From positions 1 to 43,477 of the forward strand of contig JAFAJV010000017.1 of the NCBI GenBank assembly GCA_019235995.1: DNA of 43,477 nt, in the 5' to 3' direction. How positions within the stretch are numbered: the stretch's first letter is position 1; the number at the start of each line of letters is the position of its first letter. Under the pieces are notes generated by a model that saw only the letters and a program-made list of their open reading frames with translations, was not told where the DNA came from and made no database searches. This DNA comes from Vulcanimicrobiota bacterium (GTDB lineage Bacteria; Vulcanimicrobiota; Vulcanimicrobiia; Vulcanimicrobiales; Vulcanimicrobiaceae). The position numbers and the translations under genes were made by a program. Shown piece by piece: positions 8,390 to 18,888 of this stretch.

Positions 8390-8953
8390 CTATCTCTGCT
8401 TCCCCGAAGCCGCCGGCTTCTGCAGCGGCAGGCCCATCGCGCTCAAGAACTCCGTCGCCTCTTCGTCGGTTTTGGCGGTCGTCACGATCGTGATGTCCAT
8501 GCCGCGAGTCTTGTCGACCTTGTCGAAGTTGATCTCCGGAAACACGAGCTGTTCGCGCAGACCCAGGTTGTAGTTTCCGCGCCCATCGAACGACTTCGTC
8601 GGCAGCCCGCGGAAGTCGCGGATGCGCGGTAGGACGACGTTGAAGAGCTTGTCCACGAACACGTACATCCGGTCGCCGCGCAGCGTAACTTTGGCGCCGA
8701 GATTCGTGCCCGCGCGCAGCTTAAACGCCGCGATCGATTTCTTGGCCTTCGTGACGATCGGCCGCTGACCCGTTATCGCCGACAGCTCACTGACGGCTGC
8801 GTCGAGGGCCTTCGGATTGACGATCGCCTCGCCGACGCTCATGTTGACCACGACCTTTTCGAGCTTCGGGATCTGGTTGACGTTCTTGTAGCCGAAACGC
8901 TCCTGGAGTCGGGGGCGAATCTGCTTGTCGTACATCTCTCGCAGGCGTTCCAA
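8390..8953 (-). CDS. rplE: 50S ribosomal protein uL5
   Basis: The 187-residue protein shows the L5 landmarks [35 protein letters not shown] and [20 protein letters not shown]. uL5 binds 5S rRNA and contacts P-site tRNA. The first start is a TTG at 8953 with GGGAG 9 bases upstream. An ATG six codons later (8935) is possible but has no well-placed site. It follows rplX by 4 bases. Confidence 0.95.
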   Translation of the reverse strand: MERLREMYDKQIRPRLQERFGYKNVNQIPKLEKVVVNMSVGEAIVNPKALDAAVSELSAITGQRPIVTKAKKSIAAFKLRAGTNLGAKVTLRGDRMYVFVDKLFNVVLPRIRDFRGLPTKSFDGRGNYNLGLREQLVFPEINFDKVDKTRGMDITIVTTAKTDEEATEFLSAMGLPLQKPAASGKQR

Positions 8954-8957
8954 GAAC

Positions 8958-9305
8958 CTATGCTCCCTTCGCCGAGTCTCGCGCCGGCTCGCCGCAGCGC
9001 GCGCAAATCCGGTGCACGGACCCGTCGGCCGTGCGCCCGTGGCGCAGCCGCACCGGCAGCTTGCACTTCTCGCAGACGTATTGCAGGGCCGAGATCGGCA
9101 GCGGTGCCTCTTTCTCGACGATGCCGCCGGTCTGCATGGCTGCGCCCATGTTGCCGGACTTCGTTCCCTGCTTCGTGTGACGCTTTACGACGTTCACACC
9201 CTCGACGGTTGCGGTCCGCGCACCGGGTTGAATCGCCTTGACCGTCCCGCGCTTGCCGCGCTCCTTACCGCGCCGGATCATGACCGGATCGCCCTTGATG
9301 ATCAC
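8958..9305 (-). CDS. rplX: 50S ribosomal protein uL24 with C-terminal zinc ribbon
   Basis: The GTG at 9305 gives [20 protein letters not shown], the KOW-type start of uL24. It is preceded by GGAGG 9 bases upstream and starts one base after the rplN stop. The product is 115 residues. The C-terminal part has CEKC (about 77-80) and CARC (about 100-103), a zinc-ribbon form seen in many non-proteobacterial L24 proteins. uL24 helps initiate 50S assembly. Confidence 0.94.
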   Translation of the reverse strand: MIIKGDPVMIRRGKERGKRGTVKAIQPGARTATVEGVNVVKRHTKQGTKSGNMGAAMQTGGIVEKEAPLPISALQYVCEKCKLPVRLRHGRTADGSVHRICARCGEPARDSAKGA

Positions 9306-9306
9306 T

Positions 9307-9684
9307 TCACAAAACCTCCGGAGCGAGCGAGGCAATCTTCAGGAAGCCGCGCTCGCGAAGCTCACGCATGACCGGGCCGAAAACCCGCGTGCCGCGAGGA
9401 TCGAGATTGTCCTTCTCCCCCTTGATGATCACGCATGCGTTGTCGTCGCACCGCACGACGGAGCCGTCGCCGCGGCGAACGGGCGCACTCGTTCGCACGA
9501 CGACCGCCTTCACGACCTGCCCCTTCTTCACGGCGGCGCCCGGGATCGCGCTCTTGACGGTGCCTACGACGACGTCGCCGACGTGCGCGTAGACGTGCCG
9601 GCCGCCGCCCGTGATGTGAATCACGAGCAGCTCGCGTGCGCCGCTGTTGTCCGCCACCTTCAGACGAGTCTCTTGCTGGATCAT
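9307..9684 (-). CDS. rplN: 50S ribosomal protein uL14
   Basis: The start ATG at 9684 gives [20 protein letters not shown], the conserved uL14 N terminus (125 residues). The start overlaps the rpsQ stop as ATGA. Other landmarks are [36 protein letters not shown] and the ending [20 protein letters not shown]. uL14 is at the subunit interface and binds the silencing factor RsfS in other bacteria. Confidence 0.96.
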   Translation of the reverse strand: MIQQETRLKVADNSGARELLVIHITGGGRHVYAHVGDVVVGTVKSAIPGAAVKKGQVVKAVVVRTSAPVRRGDGSVVRCDDNACVIIKGEKDNLDPRGTRVFGPVMRELRERGFLKIASLAPEVL

Positions 9685-9965
9685 CGCGCGCGTTCCACGA
9701 TTTCGAGCAGCCGCCAGCGCTTCTCGCGCGACAGCGGACGGCATTCCATGATGCGTACCAAGTCCCCGACGTTGGCTTCGTTGCGCTCGTCGTGGGCCTT
9801 GAAGCGCGCCGACTTGCGCACGATCTTACCGTAGGCCGCATGCGGCACGCGGGTCTCCGACACGACGACGATCGTCTTGTCCATCTTGTTCGACGCGACG
9901 CGGCCCTGCTTCACGCGCCGCGTTCCGCGCCCGTCGACAAGACGGCCTTCCTTACGCGGCTCCAT
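9681..9965 (-). CDS. rpsQ: 30S ribosomal protein uS17
   Basis: The ATG at 9965 has GAGG 6 bases upstream and is preferred over a GTG two codons earlier (9971). The product is 94 residues, slightly longer than usual because of a basic start ([20 protein letters not shown]) before the core [20 protein letters not shown]. The core continues with [18 protein letters not shown]. The first bases overlap the rpmC 3' end by 14. uS17 is a primary 16S rRNA binder. Confidence 0.95.
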   Translation of the reverse strand: MEPRKEGRLVDGRGTRRVKQGRVASNKMDKTIVVVSETRVPHAAYGKIVRKSARFKAHDERNEANVGDLVRIMECRPLSREKRWRLLEIVERAR

Positions 9966-10173
9966 GCTCACCCTCGGCGAGACGCTTCTCGGAGATCACG
10001 GTCTGGATTTGCGCGTAGGAGCGCCGCATCGCGCGGATCTTGCTGAAGTCCGTCAGGTGCCCGGTCCGCAGCGCGAAACGCAAGTTGAAGAGCTCCGCTT
10101 TTGCATCGCGGGCCTTCTGCTGCAGCTCGTTCACGGTGAGATCGCGCAGTCCGTCGAGATCGTTGCGTTTCAC
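9952..10173 (-). CDS. rpmC: 50S ribosomal protein uL29
   Basis: The GTG at 10173 overlaps the rplP stop (GTGA) and has GAGGAGG just upstream. The 73-residue product has the uL29 pattern [40 protein letters not shown] and [20 protein letters not shown]. It forms a two-helix hairpin near the peptide exit tunnel. The 3' end overlaps rpsQ. Confidence 0.94.
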   Translation of the reverse strand: MKRNDLDGLRDLTVNELQQKARDAKAELFNLRFALRTGHLTDFSKIRAMRRSYAQIQTVISEKRLAEGEHGAA

Positions 10174-10586
10174 GCCGCCTCCTCGCGAGAGATGATCTTC
10201 GTGCTGATCGGCAGTTTTGAGGCCGCGCGCTGGAGCGCTTCGCGTGCGACGATCGGCGCCACGCCCGATAACTCGAAGAGCACGCGTCCGGGCCGCACGA
10301 CGGCGACCCACAGCTCGGGATTGCCCTTGCCGGAACCCATGCGCACTTCGGCCGGCTTCTTCGTCACCGGCTTGTCGGGGAAGACTTTGATCCAAACCTT
10401 GCCGCCGCGCTTGATGTGGCGGGTCATCGCGATACGGGCCGCCTCGATCTGGCGATTGGTCATCCAGCACGGCTCCATCGCCTGAAGGCCGTAGTCGCCG
10501 AAACTCAGCGAGTTGCCGCGCGTCGCGGCACCCGACATGCGGCCGCGCTGCGCCTTGCGCCACTTGACGCGCTTGGGGGTCAGCAT
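10170..10586 (-). CDS. rplP: 50S ribosomal protein uL16
   Basis: The 138-residue protein opens [20 protein letters not shown] and has the conserved [40 protein letters not shown] and [20 protein letters not shown]. uL16 organises the A-site tRNA pocket. It follows rpsC by one base and overlaps rpmC by 4 bases. Confidence 0.97.
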   Translation of the reverse strand: MLTPKRVKWRKAQRGRMSGAATRGNSLSFGDYGLQAMEPCWMTNRQIEAARIAMTRHIKRGGKVWIKVFPDKPVTKKPAEVRMGSGKGNPELWVAVVRPGRVLFELSGVAPIVAREALQRAASKLPISTKIISREEAA

Positions 10587-10587
10587 T

Positions 10588-11493
<906 letters not shown>

Positions 11494-11997
11494 CTACGCT
11501 TCTTTGTGTTCCTTCACGGCGCGCTTGCGCCCGGATTGCTTCTTGCGCGCCGGCTTTGCCGCCGTGGCCGCGGCCGCTGCGCGGCGCACCCGCTCGACCG
11601 CCTGAACCGATGCACCCGGCCTGCGGCCCCGCTTGACGGGCGCGCTCTCGCTCACGATCACCGTGACGTGTGAGAGCCGCTTGCGCTTGAACGCCGCGCG
11701 TCCTTGCGCGCGAGGATCGAGCCGCTTCGTGAAGCGGCCGCCTGGTCCGCCGTCGACGGTGATGCGCGCGATATAGAGATCGTCGGCGTTCATGTTGTGG
11801 TTGTTGCCGGCGTTGGCGACCGCGCTGCGTACGAGTTTCTCGATCGGAGCCGCCGCAAAGACGCCCGCGAACTTCAGCAGGACTAACGCCTCGCGCACGC
11901 TCTTGCCGCGAATGGCGTCGGCGACGCGCCGAAGCTTGCGCGGCGCGGTGCGGACGAAACGCAGGTGCGCGACCGCCTGTGGACCGGCGCCCGTCAC
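11494..11997 (-). CDS. rplV: 50S ribosomal protein uL22 with basic C-terminal extension
   Basis: The GTG at 11997 overlaps the rpsS stop (GTGA) and gives a 167-residue protein. The core (about 1-117) shows [40 protein letters not shown] and [19 protein letters not shown]. About 50 residues rich in Ala, Arg and Lys follow (for example [20 protein letters not shown]). uL22 lines the exit tunnel. Typical length is 110-120, so the tail is a lineage feature. Confidence 0.94.
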   Translation of the reverse strand: MTGAGPQAVAHLRFVRTAPRKLRRVADAIRGKSVREALVLLKFAGVFAAAPIEKLVRSAVANAGNNHNMNADDLYIARITVDGGPGGRFTKRLDPRAQGRAAFKRKRLSHVTVIVSESAPVKRGRRPGASVQAVERVRRAAAAATAAKPARKKQSGRKRAVKEHKEA

Positions 11998-12272
11998 GTT
12001 TTCACCGTCGCCTTCTCGCCGCCGTGGCCACGAAAGTGCCGCGTCGGGGCGAACTCGCCCAGCTTGTGCCCGACCATGTTCTCGCTGATGTACACCGGTA
12101 TGTGGGTCTTGCCGTTGTGCACGCCGATCGTGTGTCCGACCATCGAGGGCAGCACCGTCGAGGCGCGGCTCCACGTCTTGATGACGCGCCGCTCGCGCGT
12201 CTCGTTTAGCCGCTCGATCTTGCCTACGAGGTGATCGGCCACGTACGGGCCCTTCTTGAGCGATCGCGCCAT
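11994..12272 (-). CDS. rpsS: 30S ribosomal protein uS19
   Basis: The 92-residue protein opens [20 protein letters not shown] and has the conserved [40 protein letters not shown] and FRGHGG. uS19 lies in the 30S head next to uS13. It sits between rplB (one-base gap) and rplV, the canonical place. Confidence 0.97.
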   Translation of the reverse strand: MARSLKKGPYVADHLVGKIERLNETRERRVIKTWSRASTVLPSMVGHTIGVHNGKTHIPVYISENMVGHKLGEFAPTRHFRGHGGEKATVKT

Positions 12273-12273
12273 G

Positions 12274-13101
<828 letters not shown>

Positions 13102-13104
13102 GAC

Positions 13105-13413
13105 TTATTGCTCGAAGTAGTTGACGCCGCCCAGCTCGATCTTTTGGCCGGGCTTGATCGTGACGATCGCCTTCTTGTAGTCGCTCTGCCTACCGGTCGT
13201 CCGCCTTCCACGGCGCGCAAAGTTCCGCGACTTTCCACGAACGTTCAGCGTGTTGACGTGCAGAACGTTTACCTTGAAGATCTCCTCGATCGCATGGCGG
13301 ATCTGCGTCTTGGTTGCATGCGGATGCACGACGAACGTGTACTGCTGGGACAGTGCATCCGCCATCGCCTTCTCGGTGATGCGCGGCGCCACGATCACGT
13401 CACGGGCGTCCAT
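13105..13413 (-). CDS. rplW: 50S ribosomal protein uL23
   Basis: The ATG at 13413 has AAAAGGAG upstream and gives a 102-residue uL23: MDARDVIVAPRITEKAMADA, YTFVVHPHATKTQIRHAIEE and the basic loop RGKSRNFARRGRRTTGRQSD. It forms the exit-tunnel docking site for trigger factor and SRP. The first 14 bases overlap the end of rplD. Confidence 0.95.
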   Translation of the reverse strand: MDARDVIVAPRITEKAMADALSQQYTFVVHPHATKTQIRHAIEEIFKVNVLHVNTLNVRGKSRNFARRGRRTTGRQSDYKKAIVTIKPGQKIELGGVNYFEQ

Positions 13414-14038
13414 CGCCTGACTCCTTTTCGGTCCCCAGCCGCTGCGCGAGCGCGTCGTAGGCCGGCTGCGTGAAGACAATCCGGTCGAAGCGAAGCACGT
13501 CCTTGACGTCGAGTGCGCCGTCGTCGGTGACGGCAACGCGCCTGAGGTTTCGGCTCACGCGGCGTATCTCCGCGGCGTTGGTTTCGTCGCGGCCGCAGAC
13601 GATCAGCGTCGCGGGTCCGCGGCGCGCCGCCTTTGCGCTCCCGAAGAGGAGCGCCGCGAGGCCCGCCGTCTTCGAGACGTTAAAATTCTCCGCGTCCAAG
13701 AGCGTCACGGCGCCGTTGCGGAAACGCTCGGCCAGCGCGGCCGCGAACGCGAGCCGCCGTTCCTTCTTGTTGAGCGATTCGACGTAGTCACGCGGCTGCG
13801 GGCCGAAGACCACGCCGCCGTGCCGCCACTGCGGCGAGCGAATCGACCCATGGCGGGCGCGTCCGGTACCCTTTTGCCGCCACGGCTTACGTCCGCCGCC
13901 GGCGACTTCGTCGCGCTTCTTCGTCGATGCGGTTCCGGCGCGCGCGTTGGCGAACTCGCGGTGCACGGCGCGATAAATCACGTCTAGCTTGCCTTCAAGG
14001 TTCGCCGCAAATGCGGGCACGGGCGCCTCGCGCAACAT
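13400..14038 (-). CDS. rplD: 50S ribosomal protein uL4, short N terminus
   Basis: The 212-residue protein has the extended-loop signature FANARAGTASTKKRDEVAGG, GRKPWRQKGTGRARHGSIRS and GGVVFGPQPRDY, which reaches into the exit tunnel. The ATG overlaps the rplC stop (TGATG). Only about 13 residues precede the conserved LDVIYRAV helix. Most uL4 proteins have some 20-25 more, including the first beta strand (V-x-V-x-x-x-x-G-x-x-x-G). The N terminus therefore looks shortened. Confidence 0.95.
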   Translation of the reverse strand: MLREAPVPAFAANLEGKLDVIYRAVHREFANARAGTASTKKRDEVAGGGRKPWRQKGTGRARHGSIRSPQWRHGGVVFGPQPRDYVESLNKKERRLAFAAALAERFRNGAVTLLDAENFNVSKTAGLAALLFGSAKAARRGPATLIVCGRDETNAAEIRRVSRNLRRVAVTDDGALDVKDVLRFDRIVFTQPAYDALAQRLGTEKESGDGRP

Positions 14039-14670
14039 CAGATGTTGGTTTTCCGGGTCTTCACGCTCTGTCGCACGAGCACGAGCGCGTTCTTCGCCCC
14101 TGGCACGGCGCCGCGCACGAGGAGCAGGTTGCGCTCTCCATCCGCGCGGATGACCTCCAGGTTCTGCAGCGTCGTGCGATCGACGCCGAAATGCCCCGGA
14201 CGGCGGCTACCCTTCGTCGTGCGTCCTGCGTTAGTGTCGCCGTTGCTGGCGGGTTGACGATGGATCATCGAGCCGTGGCTCGCGCCACCGCCGCTGAAAT
14301 TGTGGCGCTTGATGCCGCCGGAAAAGCCGTGGCCCTTCGACATGCCGACGACGTCGACGCGATCGCCGGGCTCGAACCCGGTAACGGTGACGCTCTGGCC
14401 GGGCTCGCCCTCGGCTTCATCGCGAAACTCGCGGACGAAGCGCAACGGCTCGAGACCCTGCTTCTTGAAGTGACCGGCCAGCGCGCGCGTCACCCGGCTT
14501 CGCTTCACGGGCTCAAAACCCAAGGCGACGGCGTCGTAGCCGTGCTGCTCCTTGGTCTTACGCTCCACGACCGTGCAGGGACCCGCCGCGATCACCGTGA
14601 CGGGCACGGAGCGCCCGTCCTCGGTAAACACGCGGGTCATCCCGACTTTCCGGCCCAGAATGTTCTTCAA
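14038..14670 (-). CDS. rplC: 50S ribosomal protein uL3
   Basis: The start is a TTG at 14670 giving LKNILGRKVGMTRVFTEDGR, which matches the invariant uL3 N terminus (210 residues). Readings further upstream would run past the promoter at 14782-14810. The core has GMSKGHGFSGGIKRHNFSGG, ASHGSMIHRQPASNGDTNAG and PGHFGVDRTTLQNLEV. uL3 helps form the peptidyl-transferase centre. It is the first gene of the S10-spc block here. rpsJ, its usual partner, is 8 kb upstream after tuf. Confidence 0.94.
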   Translation of the reverse strand: MKNILGRKVGMTRVFTEDGRSVPVTVIAAGPCTVVERKTKEQHGYDAVALGFEPVKRSRVTRALAGHFKKQGLEPLRFVREFRDEAEGEPGQSVTVTGFEPGDRVDVVGMSKGHGFSGGIKRHNFSGGGASHGSMIHRQPASNGDTNAGRTTKGSRRPGHFGVDRTTLQNLEVIRADGERNLLLVRGAVPGAKNALVLVRQSVKTRKTNI

Positions 14671-14781
14671 TGCGTCTCTTTCGGCGGCTGATTTTTGCAG
14701 TCCACTGACCCTGGCGTATTGGTAGTCGTTTTCGCCGATTCGCAAACGCGTCGCGAACCGGCATGAAATCGCAACTTGGGC

Positions 14782-14810
14782 AGTGTACCAGGGGCGCGCG
14801 CCAAAATCAA
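14782..14810 (-). promoter_or_regulatory. Sigma70-type promoter for rplC and the S10-spc block
   Basis: Read on the minus strand there is TTGATT (14805-14810), a 17-base spacer and TACACT (14782-14787), giving a leader of about 105 bases before rplC. It lies in the 193-base gap between rplC and the divergent protease-like gene. It makes sense of why rplC can be the first gene of a block separated from rpsJ. Confidence 0.65.
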
Positions 14811-14863
14811 GCGGGGCCGCGGGTTGGAGCGGTGCGCCGCGCCGAACCAAGGGCGCCGTGCGA

Positions 14864-16714
14864 ATGCGATTTCTCAGGGCTCTTTTCGCAGCCTGCCTGC
14901 TGGCCATCGGCGGGGGCCTCGCCCCGCCGCCGGCACAGGCCTCCTCGAAAAGCCTGCTCGACGATCTCCGCCGCGCGATGCTCGGCCGCCCCATCGGCTC
15001 CATCGTCTCGATCCATACCGTGGGGAGCATGCAGAGCCTCGGCATCCCGGGTAGGGCGCAAGAATGGGACGACGTGCGCGGCGCGCGCTTCACCGTCGAC
15101 CAGAACGCCGGGCCGTTGAGCGGCGCATCGGGGTGGGACGGAAAGGTTGCCTGGAGCCAAGATTACGCCGGGCTCGTGACGATCGACGGCGGCGCCGCGG
15201 GGCGGCTGCAGGCAATCGACCAGGCCTACCTCGACAACCTCCGCTACCTCCGCGCCGACGCCGGCGGAGCCGTAGTGATTTATGCCGGGCAGCGCAGCGC
15301 GGAGAACCGGCAGTACGACGTCCTCGCCGTTACCCCGCCGCAGGGCAGCGAGCTCGACCTCTGGGTCGATCCCCGGACGCATCTGATCGCGCGAGTGACG
15401 GCGACGATCGGAATTGTCTCCACCACGACGGTGTTCTCTAACTACCGCCGCGTCGACGGCGTCGTCTATCCCTTTGCGGCCTCGACGCAGACGTCCACCG
15501 GCAATTCCTTCTCGGAACGCGTCTCCGGCGTCGAGTTCAATAGCGATGTGGCCGAGCGCATGCGCGTGCCGGGCAGGAGCGTGCACGACTGCTCCATTGC
15601 GGGCGGCGCCACTACAAACGCCCCGCTTGCGATCGTCAACAATCACGTGTACGTCGGCGTCACGATCGATGGCCACGGCCCCTATAGGTTCGTCCTGGAC
15701 AGCGGCGGCGATTACATCGTCACGCCCGAGGTTGCCGCGGCCCTGCACGCAAGGATCATCGGAGGAGTGCGGCTATCCGGCGTCGGCAGCGCTACCGAGG
15801 GCGCCGCGTTCACGCGCGTCGATACGATCGCCGTCGGCACCGCGCAGGTGCGCAACCCATACCTGCTCGTCCTGCCGATCGCGACCGGATTCGGAGTCGC
15901 CGAGGGCATGCGCATCGACGGAATGCTCGGCTACCAGTTTCTGAGCCGCTTTCTGGCCACGGTCGACTATGCCAACGCGAAGCTCACGCTCGCGATGCCC
16001 GCACCGGCGCCCGAGCAGAGCCAGGGAGCCGCGGCGATCCCCTTCTTCTTTAACGGGACGATCCCGAACATCCCGATCGTCGTCAACGGCGTCGCGACGA
16101 CGGCGGAAGCCGACACGGGAAACCGCGCAGGACTGGAGTTGCTGGCACCGTTTCTCGCATCCCACGCGGCGATCAGCGCACTTGCCAAGACCGCTCCCGC
16201 CGTGACGGGTTTCGGCGTCGGGGGCCCGTCCTACGCGCGCCTGGGACGAGTACCGTCGTTGCAAATCGGTCCGTATAGCCTTTCCAACGTCGTGACCTCG
16301 TTCAGCGTAGAAACGGCGGGCGCGCTCGCCGATCCCTTTACCCCTGCGAATATCGGCGGCGCGGTTTGGCGCCGCTTCGATCTCACGTTCGACTACCCGC
16401 ACGAGCGGCTGCTGCTCGCAAAGGGCGCGCTGTTCGATCAACCCGTCCCGTACGACCGATCCGGACTCTTCCTGATCGACTCGGGCGGCACGCATACCGT
16501 GCTCTCGGTCGTCCCGGCGTCGCCCGGCGCCGCCGCAGGGCTGGCAAAAGGCGACGTCGTGCTTGCCGTCAATGGTGCTCCGGCCGCGAACCTTTCGCTC
16601 GCCGCGCTGCGCGAGCTCCTCTCCGGGCCCCCCGGAACGGTCGTGCGCCTGCACGTCCGCGGACCGCGCGGCGCCGAGCGCGACGCGAGCCTAACGCTGG
16701 CCGACTACGTCTAG
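14864..16714 (+). CDS. Secreted retropepsin-like aspartyl protease homologue with PDZ domain
   Basis: The ATG at 14864 gives a signal peptide (MRFLRALFAACLLAIGGGLA, then PPPAQA) and 616 residues. Residues about 30-240 form an N-terminal domain resembling outer-membrane-lipoprotein-type beta sheets, with no clear family. Two retropepsin-like half-domains follow, each with an active-site-type motif: D279 in FVLDSGGDYIV and D417 in EADTGNRAGLEL. A C-terminal PDZ domain (about 535-612) contains AAAGLAKGDVVLAVNGAPAA. The first motif has Ser (D-S-G), the second Thr (D-T-G). It probably acts outside the cytoplasm. Its stop interlocks with the stop of the convergent acyl-CoA dehydrogenase gene. Confidence 0.8.
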   Translation: MRFLRALFAACLLAIGGGLAPPPAQASSKSLLDDLRRAMLGRPIGSIVSIHTVGSMQSLGIPGRAQEWDDVRGARFTVDQNAGPLSGASGWDGKVAWSQDYAGLVTIDGGAAGRLQAIDQAYLDNLRYLRADAGGAVVIYAGQRSAENRQYDVLAVTPPQGSELDLWVDPRTHLIARVTATIGIVSTTTVFSNYRRVDGVVYPFAASTQTSTGNSFSERVSGVEFNSDVAERMRVPGRSVHDCSIAGGATTNAPLAIVNNHVYVGVTIDGHGPYRFVLDSGGDYIVTPEVAAALHARIIGGVRLSGVGSATEGAAFTRVDTIAVGTAQVRNPYLLVLPIATGFGVAEGMRIDGMLGYQFLSRFLATVDYANAKLTLAMPAPAPEQSQGAAAIPFFFNGTIPNIPIVVNGVATTAEADTGNRAGLELLAPFLASHAAISALAKTAPAVTGFGVGGPSYARLGRVPSLQIGPYSLSNVVTSFSVETAGALADPFTPANIGGAVWRRFDLTFDYPHERLLLAKGALFDQPVPYDRSGLFLIDSGGTHTVLSVVPASPGAAAGLAKGDVVLAVNGAPAANLSLAALRELLSGPPGTVVRLHVRGPRGAERDASLTLADYV

Positions 16715-17892
16715 GTAAATGCCGATAAGCCAGTGATTTCTTTGCCGACGACGAGCGCGTGCATCTCGCTCGTGCCTTCGTAGGTGAGGACCGACTCGAG
16801 ATTGTTCATGTGGCGAATGATCGGATACTCGAGCGTGACGCCGTTAGCGCCGAGAACCGTTCGCGCCTCGCGCGCGATCGCGAGTGCCTCGCGCACGTTG
16901 TTGAGCTTCCCGAAGCTGACCTGAGCCGGATGCAGGCGACCCGCGTCTTTCGCGCGTCCCAGATGCAATGCGAGCAGCGTTCCCTTGTCGAGCTCGAGCA
17001 GCATGTTGACCAGCTTCTCTTGGGTCAACTGGTAGCCTCCGATCGCGCGGTCGAACTGTACGCGCGTCTTGCTATATTCGAGTGCGGTCTCGTAACACGT
17101 GCGCGCTGCGCCCATCGCGCCCCAAACGATGCCATAGCGCGCCTCGTTCAGGCATGCCAGCGGGGCGCTCAGGCCATCCGCCAGCGGCAGCAGCGCTTCC
17201 GCCGGTAGCCGGCAATCCGTTAGCACCAGCTCGCTGGTGATCGAGGCGCGCAGGGAGAGTTTGCGATGGATGTCGGACGCCGCGAAGCCCCTCGTTTCGC
17301 GCGGCACGATGAAGCCGCGGATCCCCTCATCGGTCGCGGCCCAGACGATTGCGACGTCCGCGATCGATCCGTTCGTGATCCACATCTTCGTTCCGTCGAG
17401 GATCCAGCCGGCGCCGGCCCGGCGCGCGCGCGTTCGCATGCCGCCCGGGTTGCTGCCGAAATAGGGCTCCGTGAGACCGAAGCAGCCGATGAGCTCGCCG
17501 GTCGCCATTGCGGGCAGCCACGCGACCTTTTGGCCCTCGTCTCCCCAACGATGAATCGCGTACATCGCAAGCGATCCCTGAACGGATGCGAAGCTGCGCA
17601 CGCCCGAATCGCCGGCTTCGAGCTCCATGCACGCCAGGCCGTATGCAACCGCGCTCGCGCCGGCGCAGCCGAAGCCGTGAAGGTGCATGCCGAGCAAGCC
17701 CAGCCGTCCGAGCTCGTGACCGAGATCTCGCGGCAGAGTTCCGGCCTCGAACCATCCTGCGACGTTGGGCAGGACGCGCTCCCGGACGTATGCGTTTACG
17801 GTATCGCGTACGAGCCGCTCTTCGTCTGAGAGCAGACTCGCGACGTCGAGGAAGTCGGTCGCGTCCGGCGCGGCGGCCTTCGCCTTGAGCAT
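16711..17892 (-). CDS. Acyl-CoA dehydrogenase, glutaryl-CoA-dehydrogenase-like
   Basis: The 393-residue flavoenzyme has the FAD-binding FGLTEPYFGSNPGGMRTRAR, WITNGSIADVAIVWA and the C-terminal catalytic region LTYEGTSEMHALVVGKEITG, with the expected base at E372. The segments RSFASVQGSLAMYAI and the YEGT-x-x-x-HAL-x-x-GK-x-ITG ending are closest to glutaryl-CoA dehydrogenase (lysine, tryptophan and aromatic catabolism). An alternative is another short-chain acyl-CoA dehydrogenase. It is the last gene of a minus-strand group with a SRPBCC protein and a chromate transporter pair. Confidence 0.85.
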   Translation of the reverse strand: MLKAKAAAPDATDFLDVASLLSDEERLVRDTVNAYVRERVLPNVAGWFEAGTLPRDLGHELGRLGLLGMHLHGFGCAGASAVAYGLACMELEAGDSGVRSFASVQGSLAMYAIHRWGDEGQKVAWLPAMATGELIGCFGLTEPYFGSNPGGMRTRARRAGAGWILDGTKMWITNGSIADVAIVWAATDEGIRGFIVPRETRGFAASDIHRKLSLRASITSELVLTDCRLPAEALLPLADGLSAPLACLNEARYGIVWGAMGAARTCYETALEYSKTRVQFDRAIGGYQLTQEKLVNMLLELDKGTLLALHLGRAKDAGRLHPAQVSFGKLNNVREALAIAREARTVLGANGVTLEYPIIRHMNNLESVLTYEGTSEMHALVVGKEITGLSAFT

Positions 17893-17905
17893 GCTCAGAA
17901 CACGG

Positions 17906-18331
17906 TCAACGCTTCAAGACGCGGGCGAGTTTGTCGAAAAGCGCCTCCGTCGAGCGCTCGAACTGGTCCTCGAAGCGCCGCCAAAGTAGCCGCCCGTCGG
18001 TATCGGAGAGCATCGCATCCACGCGATACTCCAGCAGCGTCTCCTTGCCTTCGCTAGACAGATGGAAGCCATGGGTGCCGTCAAATCCCTCGTTGCGGAA
18101 ACGCCACACGATCCGCTCCTCCGGCACGGCTTCATCCAGGACGCCGTGGATGCCGAGGTGCCATTCCTCCGTGCGGCCCACGACGAGCGGACCGGGAGAG
18201 CGCATGAAGGGCTGCGATGCGAACGGCCAGATCTGGTCGCCCGAGGTGCCCATCTCCTCGAGCAGATGATAGATGCGCCGTTTCGTGCCGTGAAACGAGC
18301 GCGATCGGAGTTCGTGAAGCTCGATGGGCAT
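17906..18331 (-). CDS. SRPBCC (START-like) family protein
   Basis: The 141-residue protein starting MPIELHELRSRSFHGTKRRI has the pattern of small ligand-binding START/polyketide-cyclase-like folds: SGDQIWPFASQPFMRSPGPL, VGRTEEWHLGIHGVLDEAVP, ERIVWRFRNEGFDGTHGFHL and a long C-terminal helix. Members bind hydrophobic ligands, but no ligand can be named here. It follows the chromate transporter half by 14 bases and precedes the acyl-CoA dehydrogenase by 13 bases. Confidence 0.7.
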   Translation of the reverse strand: MPIELHELRSRSFHGTKRRIYHLLEEMGTSGDQIWPFASQPFMRSPGPLVVGRTEEWHLGIHGVLDEAVPEERIVWRFRNEGFDGTHGFHLSSEGKETLLEYRVDAMLSDTDGRLLWRRFEDQFERSTEALFDKLARVLKR

Positions 18332-18345
18332 GGCCGGTCGTTCGC

Positions 18346-18888
18346 TTAGCGAAGCGCGGCGACCCCTACGACACCCGATAGGAGGATGAGCACGGGCGTA
18401 CTGAGTTTGGTACGGAGCATCAGGACCGTCACGACCGCAGCCACTGCGTATGCCACCCAGCTCACCGCAACGCCTCGCGCGATCGTCCAGACGCTGGACC
18501 AGACCAGACCGACGATCGCCGGCGCCAGGCCCTGCGCGATGATGACGCGCCACGGCGACGCCTGGAAGCGCACCCAGAGCGCATCGAAGGCCACCATGAT
18601 GGCGCTCGACGGAACGAACATCGCGATCGTCGCCACGGTCGCGCCGAGCAACGGTCGCCCGGGGATAGCCGCGTAGCCGACCAGCGCCGCGAAGATGGTC
18701 GTCGGGCCGGGCACGAGCTTGCCGATCGTGTAGAACTGCGTGAACTGTTGCGAAGTCACCCATTGGTAACGCGTCACCGCATCGTAGTGCATCTGCGGGA
18801 TGATGCCCTTGCCGCCTCCGAAGCCCAGCACCGAGAGCTGCGCAAAGGTCCACAGCAGGTGCAGCAGATTATCGGCAAACCCGCTCAT
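18346..18888 (-). CDS. chrA: Chromate transporter, second half-size subunit
   Basis: The 180-residue membrane protein starts MSGFADNLLHLLWTFAQLSV and carries the CHR domain motifs GFGGGKGIIPQMHYDAVTRY and GKLVPGPTTIFAALVGYAAI. About six hydrophobic segments follow. It is a short-chain (single-domain) CHR protein and pairs with the adjacent half to form the equivalent of the two-domain ChrA. Family members export chromate, but other anions are possible. The ATG overlaps the preceding stop (ATGA). Confidence 0.88.
   Translation of the reverse strand: MSGFADNLLHLLWTFAQLSVLGFGGGKGIIPQMHYDAVTRYQWVTSQQFTQFYTIGKLVPGPTTIFAALVGYAAIPGRPLLGATVATIAMFVPSSAIMVAFDALWVRFQASPWRVIIAQGLAPAIVGLVWSSVWTIARGVAVSWVAYAVAAVVTVLMLRTKLSTPVLILLSGVVGVAALR

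Noticed and set aside
11998-12174. A longer reading of rplV from 12174
   Set aside because: The extra residues are an out-of-frame reading of rpsS; the GTG at 11997 overlapping the rpsS stop is the natural start.
14671-15093. A longer reading of rplC from 15093
   Set aside because: The extra N-terminal part overlaps the divergent protease-like gene and the promoter at 14782-14810; uL3 begins at the TTG at 14670.
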